From the NCBI GenBank assembly GCA_026214975.1, contig CM047815.1:76661299-76725298 (forward strand): a stretch of 64,000 nucleotides of DNA. The letters are read 5' to 3'. Positions 1-9,599 of the stretch are shown in pieces. The notes below the pieces were generated by a model. That model made no database searches. It worked only from the letters and a program-made list of their open reading frames with translations, and was not told the DNA's origin. The stretch comes from Gentiana macrophylla. Lineage: Eukaryota; Streptophyta; Magnoliopsida; Gentianales; Gentianaceae. Each line of letters begins with the position of its first letter. Positions within the stretch are counted from its first letter, which is position 1. The translations under genes and the position numbers were made by a program.

Positions 1-1140
1 TCTGTTGTCTTCACCGCAGTCTTTATAGCCTCCGTCAGGCCCCACGTGCTTGGTTCTCTCGCTTCACTGATGTGTTGTCTCAGTTTGGGTTTGTCAGCTC
101 TAAAACTAACACCTTCTTATATATTTGGTGCTCGTGTTTACATTCTGATTTATGTGGATGACATTGTTATTACTAGCTCGTCATCCTCTCTTGTTGAGCA
201 AGTTATCTCTTATCTTGGTCGGCATTTTCCGGTTAAGGACCTTGGCTCTCTGTCCTATTTTCTTGGTATTGAGGTGCTTCATACCTCCGATGGGTTGTTT
301 TTCACTCAGCGCAAGTATATCTTTCAGCTTTTGCAACGTGCCTCTCTGGACAAGGCCAAGCCTTGTTAGACACCTATGTCGGCCTCCACTCGTCTTACAC
401 TTGACGACGTCCCTCCCTGTGCCGATCCTTCACTTTATCGCACTATTGTTGGCAGTTTACAGTATTTTAGTTTCACTCGACCTGATATTGCATTCACGGT
501 GCACAAGGTTAGTAAGTATATGCATGCTCCTACCGAAGCTCACTGGGTTGCAGTTAAACGTATTCTTTGGTATCTTAAGCACACTGTCTCTGATGGTCTC
601 TTCTTCTCCCGCCGGTCACCTATTTCGCTCCGGGCTTATTCTGATTTTGATTGGGCTGCTGACAGTGATAACCGTCGTTCTGTTGGGGCATATTGTGTCT
701 TTCTTGGTGATAATCTCATTAGTTGGTGTAGCAAGTAGCACTTGACCGTTTCAAATAGTAGCACTGAGGCCGGGTATAAGACTCTTTCTAATACTGCCGC
801 AGAACTTCAGTGGCTTTGCAGTCTTCTTCGTGAGATGCAAGTTATGTTGTCTTCTCTGCCTACTCTTTGGTGTGATAATATTGGCGCCACCTACCTTGCA
901 CACAATCCGGTGTTTCATGCTCGCACGAAGCACATAGAGATCGACTTCCACCACGTTCGCGAATTAGTTGTTGCTCGCAAGCTCGGCATCTCATTTATCT
1001 CCTCGAAGGATCAGTTGGCCGATGTTCTCACCAAACCGTTGGCGCAACCTCGTTTTTCCAGTTTAAAGTCCAATCTTTGTGTTCATCCACTTCCCATCGG
1101 ATTGTGGGGGCTTGTCGAGAATAATATTGAGTCTAGTTAA
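1..1140 (+). pseudogene. Ty1/copia retrotransposon pol remnant (reverse transcriptase and RNase H, 3' part)
   Basis: The window opens inside a copia polyprotein. The reading frame holds the reverse transcriptase active-site motif YVDD (about 151-162), the LGS-YFLGIEV block, and then the copia RNase H with the landmarks [19 protein letters not shown] and ADVLTKPL near the end. Two in-frame TAG stops (367-369 and 736-738) break the frame, and the 5' part of the element lies outside the window. The stop near 1138 is the polyprotein's natural end, because a purine-rich tract and an LTR-like sequence overlap it. It is a dead element with no host function. The family assignment rests on the motifs; the lineage within copia is not resolved. 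Confidence 0.93.
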
Positions 1141-1278
1141 ATATTACTATAATATTGAGTCTAGTTAAATATTACTATTTGTAATTTATTATTTATGTCT
1201 TTTTGGCCAAGTCGGCTTGAGTCTATATATTTGTATCTGCACCATTCAGTCAATTCTAATGAAATACGATTATTCTAA
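1113..1278 (+). repeat. Probable 3' LTR start of the copia remnant, with a 28-bp tandem duplication
   Basis: A purine-rich tract (GTGGGGGC, about 1104-1111) precedes TGTCGAG at 1113, the usual layout of polypurine tract then LTR. Inside it a 28-bp unit beginning AATATTGAGTCTAG is repeated exactly (1123-1150 and 1151-1178). The right LTR boundary is not clear; the end given is an estimate. Confidence 0.45.
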
Positions 1279-1829
1279 ATGTAGATAGCGGGAAACGCCA
1301 TTAACAAGAGCTCGATGAGAATCCATTGCATTGAATCGTAATTCCAGCTTTTTAACCTATAACTGAACTTCTAATTGCACTTTATATAAGAGTGCTTACA
1401 CCAAAACTTCTAATAACCGTACGTCTAACTTGTTGGAGAAAATAGTGGAATTGAATTAAAGTGAATAAAAATGATTTTATAATCATTTTATTCAGACGAC
1501 TTTGCAAGCTTAATTTGATTATATTCTTGTATAGAATATATACAATGTTTTGATAATTCTGAAAACTACGTAAGTCGTAGATGAATTCAGGATTTAGAAT
1601 CATTCAATTCGAGTACTGCGAGTGAATGAGAAATTAACGCTTGAAGTCGGGTGTTTGAAAGAACTTTTGTTGGAAGTGGAAGTTGAAGAGTATTCAACTA
1701 AACGTGTACCACATTGGAAAAAGGAGAAATGTTTTCCAAAGATATATGTGGGAAGAATGTTATATGTGGTATAAGCTCCTAGAAGAAGGAGAGATAGCGG
1801 GTTGGTTTTAGCGATCACGTTACGCTAAA
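1279..1829. other. AT-rich intergenic stretch, nothing recognised
   Basis: There is no long open frame with codon structure, no LTR ends and no RNA-gene motif. It may be decayed transposon sequence. Confidence 0.4.
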
Positions 1830-1839
1830 ATGGCCACAT

Positions 1840-2005
1840 CTTGCGCGCCGCCGCCGCCGCCGCGCGCCCGTGCCCGTGCCGTGCCCGTGCCCGTGCCGTT
1901 GCCCGCTGACCCTGACCCTGACCCTTGACCCTGACCCTGACCTTGGGCTTTGGGCTTTGGGAATGGGCCTTCGGGCCTGAGGCCCCAGGCCCAGCCTCAG
2001 TGTTA
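1840..2005. repeat. GC-rich low-complexity tract (CCG, CCCGTG and TGACCC repeats)
   Basis: A sharply GC-rich block within AT-rich surroundings. It runs through CCG triplets, then CCCGTG/CCGTG units, then TGACCC hexamers and GGGCTTT/GGCCC-rich sequence. GGCCC-rich blocks are common in plant LTRs, and this one leads into the LTR-like unit to its right. Confidence 0.6.
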
Positions 2006-2029
2006 AACTTTTTATACAAAAAAGTTAAT

Positions 2030-2609
2030 TGGGCTTGGTCCAGTTCATATACATTCTGATTGAGCTGAAGATTGAGTTCAGCTCGGTTCGGTTCAGCAAT
2101 AATTAATGGTTAATTCATTGTCAGAATCGATGAAACGGCTGTAATTAAGATGAGTTATAGTAATTCATTGTCAGAATCGATGAAACGGCATAATTAATTC
2201 ATTCCAAATTCCACCACTCTCCTATATATAGCCTCCATATGGATTGAAGCTAAATACACACATTCGAAATACAACACCAGAAAGCTTCATACATTCATAT
2301 AGTTCTGACGTAGTTGCATACGAGTTTGAAGAAGAGATTCTGAGCACTAGAAGAGTTCGTTGAAGGTTCGTGTAAGAAGTACCTCTATACGAATCAGTAA
2401 TCCGAGTTATCCTGGGAGACAATTGGTTTTAACCGGGGTACACACCGGACCAAATTTGTCTTAAGGACAGAGTGTCCTACTCGTCTCGGAGTTATTGTAT
2501 CCACCTTTATTTTAGTATATTTCATTTTTCATTTGTAATTCGTTTTATTTTCAATAAAATTGTTGTTTAATTCGTGTTAATTATTTTAATTGCGTTCGGG
2601 CTCCTACAG
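2030..2609 (+). repeat. LTR-like promoter unit of an unassigned retrotransposon
   Basis: It has an LTR-like order of signals on the plus strand: a TATA box (CTATATATAG, about 2222-2231), a downstream leader, a poly(A) signal (CAATAAAAT, about 2550) and an end of CTACA. Its last ~168 bp recur as a second copy at 3060-3228. A 29-bp stretch starting TAATTCATTGTC is also duplicated within it (2111-2139 and 2161-2189). The left end and any target duplication could not be fixed, so solo LTR versus truncated element is open. Confidence 0.5.
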
Positions 2610-2892
2610 CTTAAGACAAATTTCAGAACCGATGTTCTGATTTTAACCCGTGCGTAATCGAAATTTTTTATACGAATTTCTACTCAATTTTTCTGAGTTT
2701 AGACGAATTAAATAAACTTGTTTTAATCGAGATTCGATTACGATCACTCGGTTCGATCGGTTCGAAACTCGTTCTTGATTAATTAATTCGCTTATTTCTC
2801 GAATTTTCACCTCGTTTCATCGAACATGTCACTCTTATTCTCGAACGGTTCACCTATTACAAAACTTCACTTCGTTTTATAATTAGTTAAAA

Positions 2893-3020
2893 CTTCCTTT
2901 TTGGTATCGATTTCTGGTAAAATCGGTCCACTTCCTTTTTGGTATCGATTTCTGGTAAAATCGGTCCACTTCCTTTTTGGTATCGATTTCTGGCAAAATC
3001 GGTCCACCTCCTTTTGGTGT
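2893..3020. repeat. 38-bp tandem repeat, three units plus a partial fourth
   Basis: Units starting CTTCCTTTTTGG begin at 2893, 2931 and 2969, and a diverged one at 3007, giving an exact 38-bp period. It lies between the two copies of the LTR-like 168-bp sequence. Confidence 0.85.
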
Positions 3021-3059
3021 TTTCTGGTAAAAACTACCACGTTAAAACAAGATTGAAAT

Positions 3060-3228
3060 ACACACCGGACCAAATTTGTCTTAAGGACAGAGTGTCCTAC
3101 TCGTCTCGGAGTTATTGTATCCACCTTTATTTTAGTATATTTCATTTTTCATTTGTAATTCATTTTATTTTCAATAAAATTGTTGTTTAATTCGTGTTAA
3201 TTATTTTAATTGCGTTCGGGCTCCTACA
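3060..3228 (+). repeat. Second copy of the ~168-bp LTR end
   Basis: Nearly identical to 2441-2609: it starts ACACACCGGACC, contains the same CAATAAAAT poly(A) signal and ends GGGCTCCTACA. I saw only about one base of difference, so the duplication is recent or the copies were homogenised. Confidence 0.85.
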
Positions 3229-5480
3229 TAACTAACTTCCTAGCTAACTGCTAGATGAAGTGTTCGACCTATTGCCTCAACTTTCACGCTTCAACTAACT
3301 ACCATCTTGCTTTCTTACTATCTTTAACATATATTAATTAAGTTCGATATTTTAAATCGACAGTTTGGTGAGTGGAAGAAATCGGTAGAAATGAATCTGT
3401 ATAGTTTATATTATATATGTTGTTGTCAACAATATATTATATATTGTAAGATCTTGGCGGCGGGCTGAAGAGTAACAAAAAAATACAGAAGGAGGAATGC
3501 GGACATGACCAACATAAATTGAGAAAAGAATGACGGTGTTAGACTATGAAGATTGAACTATATGTCACACACTGAATGACGGTGCTCTGGTAGGTGTTAG
3601 GCCTGAATTCTGGGATGTTAGATCGACTATTAAATGTAACTCATTGAAAGCAGTGTCATTTTGCATCAATTGTCTATTTGGTTCTTAAAAGCTTTTTATT
3701 GTTTGATAAATCCATACTTTGATGCAAAATGACATGTATAGGTAGTATCAACATATATACTAAGTAACTACTTCTGTGTATTATGTTTCATCAGCATGTA
3801 ATTTTTGTATAACCGATATATATATATGTTATGTATTGTACTAGCAGGATAACAATTTTATCATATTATGCATATTAGGTTGGAGATAAAGAATGATGTA
3901 TATGGTGGTATAGCCATTTATTTGAATGAACGTAGTCTGGAATTAGGTTGACGTGAGACCTGTTGGAAAATTTTATTACTTAAGAATTCGACAGAAAATG
4001 TAGAAACTCCAAGGCACGCAAAGCGTTGTCTTTTAAGAGATGTTTCGTCCACTCAATTGTCATTTAGGGATCAATCGAAAATATCTCTCATGATACAATA
4101 GAGGTGTTTGATTCAAACAGTGACTTGTTTGAATCAAACCCGAGGACACTCCAAAAAATTGGTTCTAATGATGTTGTAAGACTTATGAATTTTCGTATGT
4201 ATACTTGTGCCTTTTATAGGCTGAAGATACCTCATAAACGAATGGAGGTACTCCTTGCACGAAGGGTAACATCATATCAGTTCAGCCTAAAACATGCAAC
4301 TCCTGAATTTTCTGAGTTGCATCCATTCGTAGGTTCATGAATCTTCATGAATCCGTGCACGAACTGATGCATGAATTCAGAAAAATGCATGAATCTCGTT
4401 CATGAGCTGATGCATGGATTCAGGTTGAATCCCGGTTTCGTTGCGATAACATTAATTCGTACGGCAGCTCGTATGCAAATGATTATAAAATATTTACTTT
4501 ATGAAAAAATATCTAACAGACCACCTAAATTAATGGTTGTTAAGAATAAGTAGAGGAACGATAAGGACACATATGTAAGCCTTGATTAGATATTGGGAAC
4601 ATCGCAATGCTCCCAAAAGTTGGAGCTATGGTTTATTTCTCCCGAAAGTTGGAGCTAAGCCTACCGTACGCGGATTGCACTTTAACTGAAGTGTTCACGG
4701 TGTGCAACACCATGTGTGATACCCTTGGTTTATTTATGAAAAGAGCGAATTGAAATGAACGAATGTAATAGGATGTAGGCTAAAAAAAGGAATGAATGGT
4801 ACATGTATATAAGAATCAAGTTTTATGCATTGCTGGTTTAAATGTATTTTCTAGATAAAGCATGTTAAAAGGTTTAAAGTATTGTTCCAAGTTCAACTGT
4901 TTTATTATAACTTGTAAACATGTACAATATTTCTTACCGGTGAAATATATACGCTTATTCAATTGATACTTAATACTCCTTACTGAGCTTCGCGAGCTCA
5001 CTCCTATTATTTGGAATAATAAACTCACTCCTATTATTTGGAATAAGAAGGTTCACTTGTGATGATGAGGATGAGGAGTTTCAAAGCTGTTGAGGGCCAA
5101 ATTAAAAGTAGCTAGATGGTTGAAGACACTTACATTGTGTTCAAGGTGATGTTTAATGAACTAGATTAGATGTTATGTGCATGGTTAGATGAATGTTGGC
5201 TACATTTCAAGTGTATTATGATTATGGCTAGTAATGTACTTAGTGGATTATAAATAATGGCAACAGTTGTGTAATAAAATTAAAAGTATATTTATTAAGA
5301 CATACAAACAATTTAGTTTTATTCATTCACTTGCATTTGCAAGTTTTACATCCTTCCATTCTATATAGAGATGAGATGTAAAAACAAAGAAAAAAAATTA
5401 CACACATAATCATTATTTGCTTCCTACATTACTACTACTGCTCTCGGGATTACTTCGTCCGGAGCCAATAAAAATTCAAC
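3229..5480. other. Intergenic region without a recognisable gene
   Basis: AT-rich sequence with short chance open frames only. Small internal repeats are visible: GCATGAATTCAG-type units near 4330-4430, a GTTGGAGCTA repeat near 4618-4655, and a tandem copy of CTCACTCCTATTATTTGGAA near 4997-5045. An AT palindrome lies around 3406-3445. I recognise no protein or RNA gene. Confidence 0.5.
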
Positions 5481-5502
5481 ACCTTTGCGGTGATTGAAGA
5501 TT

Positions 5503-7619
5503 CTACAGTCCAGCTGCCAACTGAGGACCGATTTGTTTAATGATAAGGTGAGCGAGCTTCATGTTCATTTCTGCAGTCAGATGAACGCCGTCCCAGAACA
5601 TATACTTGCTAGGATCCGAGCATTTCGTTGTTCCCTGTGAGCCACAAAGTGCATTTGGATTGAAGTTTAGGTCTCCACCTGTTCCACAGCATGCTTTGAA
5701 AGTTGTATGGAAGTTGAACTGGGATGGATTTTGTAGGATAGTGAGGAATGCTTGCCAAAGATCCCCGTACACTATTTTAACATTCGGGTATTGTTCGCGA
5801 AACGTTTCGAGGGTTTTCTTGAGGATTCTGTTGTGGATCATTGTAGCTGCATTTACAGCTATTGCACATCCCATTGTGTTTAAGTGCTTATGATGGCAAA
5901 ATGACACTTCAAACAATAGGCATCCAAGTGGTGGTAGTCCTTGAACCACAACATGCTTTGCTCCACTTTTCAACACGTCCTGTATGTATATAAATATATA
6001 TATCAACAATATATATATTCGTCGTGATTAATATTGTTAGAAATAGATATGGCTAAAAGAAATAAACTTACATGAAGCATTGAGGAGACATGAGTAACCG
6101 ACTTCTCCTTAAGCCATTGAAGAGAATAAGAGGAGCCAGCAGTACGGGCTTTGTCATCAATACCCATCCCTCCAAGCCAGAAGAGGGACTTGTCCAATTC
6201 TTGAGAGCAACTATTATTTTGTTTGCATCCAACATGATTCAAGAAATCATGGAACCAGTTTATCTGTGTGAAGAAACTGGTTGTTGTACTATTCAAAAAA
6301 GATGCGGCGATTTTGCCAGCTTTGGTGAAATGTTCAAGCTCGTCTTTTGGAAGAGCTGATGCACCAGGGGTGGCGAAGTTTACACCATGCTGGAAGCTTG
6401 CTGTGGAAGAAGCAGAAGAGTTCAGGTTCTTGTAAGAAGGCAATGGTGGCAAACCCAGAGACTGGCAGAGGAAGTCGACGATGCAGTAATGGCCATGAGG
6501 GGAATGACCCATTATTTGGCCATGGACGTTATCATCAAAACCAGCTGAGAAGGAGTCACCAAAAGCAAACACCTTGGAAAATAATCCCTTAAGTTTCATG
6601 TCTATATCTCCACTTATAGCACCGGATCCGAGGATACCTCCACCTATCCCTGCGGATCCTTGCGTAGCTCCACCTATTCCTGCGGATCCACCGGCATTTC
6701 CTTGGGCACCTCCACCTATCCCGGCAGATCCTTGCGTAGCTCCACCTATTCCTGTGGATCCACCGACATTTCCTTGGGCAGCTCCACTTGTACCTGCGGA
6801 TTTAGCTCCACCTGTCCCTGCAGATCCTTGGGATGCTCCACCTCCACTTATCCCTGCGGATCCTTGGATATTTCCTTGGGAAGCTCCACCTGTTCCTGCG
6901 GATCCACCGATGCTTCCTTGGGAAGCTCCACCTGTCCCTGCGGATCCACCGAAGCTTCCTTGGGAAGCTCCACCTGCCCCTGCGGACCCACCAGCGGATC
7001 CACCAATGCTTCCTTGGGAAGCTCCACTTGCCCCTGCGGACCCACCTGCGGATCCACCGATGCTTCCTTGAGAAGCTCCACCTGCCCCTGCGGACCCACC
7101 TGCTGATCCACCGATATTTCCTTGGGAAGATCCACCTATCCCTGCGGATCCACCGATATTTCCTTGGGAAGCTCCGCCTATCCCTGCAGATCCACCTGTG
7201 GATCCACCGATATTTCCTTGGGAAGATCCACCTATCCCTGCGGATCCACCGAAATTTCTGTGGTAAGCACCACCAATCCCTCCGGATCCACCGATATTTC
7301 CGTGGGAAGATCCACCTGCTCCTGCGGATCCACCGAAATTTCCTTGGGAAGCTCCACCTATCCCTCCGGATCCTTGGAAACTTCCTTCCGCGGATCCTTG
7401 GAAATTTCCTTGGGAAGCTCCACCTATTCCTGCGGCGTGTTGGCCGGTGCTCACTATGTGATGATTGCCGTCATAGTTGATATTTCCAGACCAACCATGG
7501 CCGCCACCAAAACCTGCAGTGTGCTCGCATAAGCATTTGCTATGTGGAAATGATGCAGGGAAGAAGAAAAGAAGGGTGGAAAGAGTAAGAAGAAGATATA
7601 GATTATGAGATGATTCCAT
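5503..7619 (-). CDS. GDSL-type esterase/lipase with a glycine-rich repeat N-terminal to the catalytic domain
   Basis: Two exons, 7619-6072 and 5979-5503; the 92-bp intron has GT/AG ends (GTAAGT...ACAG) in phase 0. The predicted protein is 674 aa. Residues 1-29 form a hydrophobic signal peptide. Residues about 62-335 are a glycine/serine-rich repeat (units such as GGSAGIGGASQGN). From about 348 follows a plant GDSL hydrolase: block I FGDSF with nucleophile Ser356, block II GVNFATPGAS (412-421), and block V DGVHLT with Asp646 and His649. The C-terminal half resembles the Arabidopsis At3g48460-like branch of the family. The usual block III GxND reads GIDD (486-489), so the oxyanion-hole Asn is Asp. 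Family members act on ester substrates outside the cell; a secreted wall or cuticle role is inference. The start chosen is the first ATG, followed directly by the signal peptide. Confidence 0.9.
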
Positions 7620-7711
7620 AATTAATGAAATTTTGGATTTGGACGCTAGCTGTAGGAGGTTAGTAAAAATACAAATTGTGTTGGTACATTTTGACAGATG
7701 ATTTCTACTTC

Positions 7712-7724
7712 TATATATATATAT
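7712..7724 (-). promoter_or_regulatory. Probable TATA box of the GDSL gene
   Basis: An alternating TATATATATA tract lies about 95-105 bp upstream of the start codon at 7619, at a plausible distance for a plant TATA box with a short 5' leader. No other promoter element was identified. Confidence 0.5.
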
Positions 7725-8275
7725 GACTATCTTGGAGAGATAAAAGGAACTAATGTCAATGTGTCATGCCTTTCCTTATTTTCAGGGGAAGATTATTGTT
7801 TCTGAAGAATAATGACCACTGAGGAAACTGTTGGTAAGCTTAACCTCTAAACAAACATAAATGTGCTTTTCAGTATAACCATCCATCTTTCCTTTTTTTT
7901 TTTTTTCTGTTTGGTAGAAACCATCCATCTTTTCAATTGGAGAAACTTGCCTACTCACTCCGTGATGTGGGGTTTCATTTACAGCCATATATCAGCATAT
8001 ATATATCCTTTTTTTAGGCATTCTAAGTAGGCAAACTTTTGACATATGTACAATGGGTCATTTTGTTTTGGTTTTATAAATATGAGACTCTTCCGTAATA
8101 AAAAATAAAAAAATAAAAACCTTATTTAAAAAACAAATATTAGATGAGACACATTTTGTTTTGTAGAAATGATATTATGTAACTTTGTCGTTACGACGCA
8201 CCGTTCCGGACATGAGTCTTTTTCCGGAAAAAAACGTCTCGCACGTATATATTCTCTTTTTAAATGGTAAAAGTA
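7725..8275. other. Upstream intergenic region of the GDSL gene
   Basis: AT-rich, with a poly-T run near 7892-7906 and a short ATATATAT tract near 8000. No gene seen. Confidence 0.4.
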
Positions 8276-9160
8276 ATATATACGTAAGCCTTTTTCTTTT
8301 TTTTTTTTTTTTTTTGAAAAACAGGTTTTTATTATTCCATAAAAAGAAAGGGTTGGAACTCACAAAGCCGAGTTCCAAGCTTTTAGGAAAAACTATAGAT
8401 CGAAAAATTTCTTTTTCGTGCGAGTCCTAGTTATCTTCTGAAAGGGAGTCAGTTTCACTTTGGAATCTTTATCAGAAGAATAACCAGCTCTCTTAGCACT
8501 GGGACAACCTAAATTTAAGTTTTTAAGCTCATCTTGGATGCTTTCTATACTCAATGGATTCAACTCTGTACCCGGTCCAGAAAGCAAGTCAAAGGAATTT
8601 TGTATAGTTAAATCTGCAGAGACCTCAAATCCTTTACAAACTAGAGATGGCACAACATAATTTCCATCAACCGTATCTTCATTATGGGCAGTCAGAATGC
8701 CGGATGTTGCTGGCAACTTCACTTTACCTATTGCTACTTGATTACTTGCTGCAGCATCATAATTTTGAGAGACCAGTTCCTTACTTTTCAATGTTACTAC
8801 AGAATCATCATTACCCATTTCCGCTCCCTTTTGTGCTTGCTTTGGTTCTATGGCAGCAACGATCTCAAATTTTTTACCTTGAGGTGAATTGTGCTGCCAA
8901 CTTTTCTCAATTTGTGGCACCCTTCCAACATTTGCAGCAGCTAAGCCCTTTCCAACATTTGTAACTAACCTTTGTAGAATCTGCTAGCTCAAATGGGCAA
9001 TCCCCCAATTGACCCTCTTCCAAATCACCTATATGCTTGTCCTCGCCCAATTGATCACAAATAAGCCCATTCATTTTAGTTGAAGGCTCTTGTATGTGGT
9101 TCTGCTGAGAATCTACAGCAACATTTGACTCAGCTACACTTTCATGCATATATACGTAAG
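8276..9160 (-). mobile_element. Retroposed sequence with poly(A) tail and 13-bp target-site duplication
   Basis: The 13-mer ATATATACGTAAG occurs at 8276-8288 and again at 9148-9160. Between them, on the minus strand, is a sequence that ends in a long A-run (plus-strand poly-T, about 8298-8315) next to the left copy. A direct target duplication with an A-tail at one end is the hallmark of LINE-driven insertion, whether of a truncated LINE or a processed transcript. The body carries the remnant coding frame listed separately. Confidence 0.85.
8393..9147 (-). pseudogene. Coding remnant inside the retroposed insertion, family not recognised
   Basis: Two open stretches on the minus strand (to 8907 and from 8920 to 8393) belong to one former frame shifted by a single-base indel near 8965. 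Together they would give roughly 250 residues. The sequence is hydrophilic, rich in Glu, Asp, Lys and Gln, and ends in a basic run (TRTRTKKKFF). I see no catalytic motif. The apparent initiator ATG at 9149 overlaps the target duplication, so it is not an original start; the source sequence was 5'-truncated. It could come from a host mRNA or from a LINE open frame. Confidence 0.55.
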
Positions 9161-9555
9161 TCTCGTAACAATTTAATCAATGTAAAGCAGAAAATAAAAC
9201 TAAAACTACAGAACGACTCAGGAGTGTCAAAATACAACCGTTCCACTCCACGTCAAAGAAAACCAAACGACTAAAAACAATGAAATAATTTTTGCTTTAA
9301 CTATTACATCCCAAATGAAACAAAAAGGATGAAAGTCTAACTCTCAAACATTAGTGTTTCTCTCCCAAACAATGATATAAAAATGCACAAAGTAAACGAT
9401 AACATTCTTCATTATAATCCTAAGCTCAAACGTCAGCTCCATCATTGTTGTCATCATACTCTCATCACCTTGCCAATCACCTTCTCGGGGTGGGAACAGT
9501 AATAAAGGGTAAGTACTACGTACTTAGTAAGGAGTAGAAGAAACGGATACACAAG

Positions 9556-9560
<5 letters not shown>
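9161..9560. other. Intergenic, nothing recognised
   Basis: AT-rich, no supported gene or element. Confidence 0.4.

Positions 9561-9595
<35 letters not shown>
9561..9595. repeat. (AT)n microsatellite at the left edge of the pararetroviral sequence
   Basis: A pure AT dinucleotide run of about 34 bp, immediately left of the first recognisable pararetrovirus coding sequence. Confidence 0.9.
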
Positions 9596-9596
<1 letters not shown>

Positions 9597-9599
9597 TTA

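Noticed and set aside
1900..1950. TGACCC hexamer run as a possible interstitial telomere
   Set aside because: The plant telomere repeat is CCCTAAA; this is a different low-complexity hexamer within a GC-rich LTR-like tract.
6590..7440. Regularly spaced repeats that could suggest a CRISPR-like array
   Set aside because: The repeats are contiguous coding units of variable length with no unique spacers, in a eukaryotic gene.
6574..7532. Long plus-strand open frames rich in Pro/Ala/Asp and Ser/Thr/Cys opposite the GDSL gene
   Set aside because: They are the reverse complement of the glycine-rich repeat. Its 3-bp-phased units keep all frames open, and there is no independent coding evidence.
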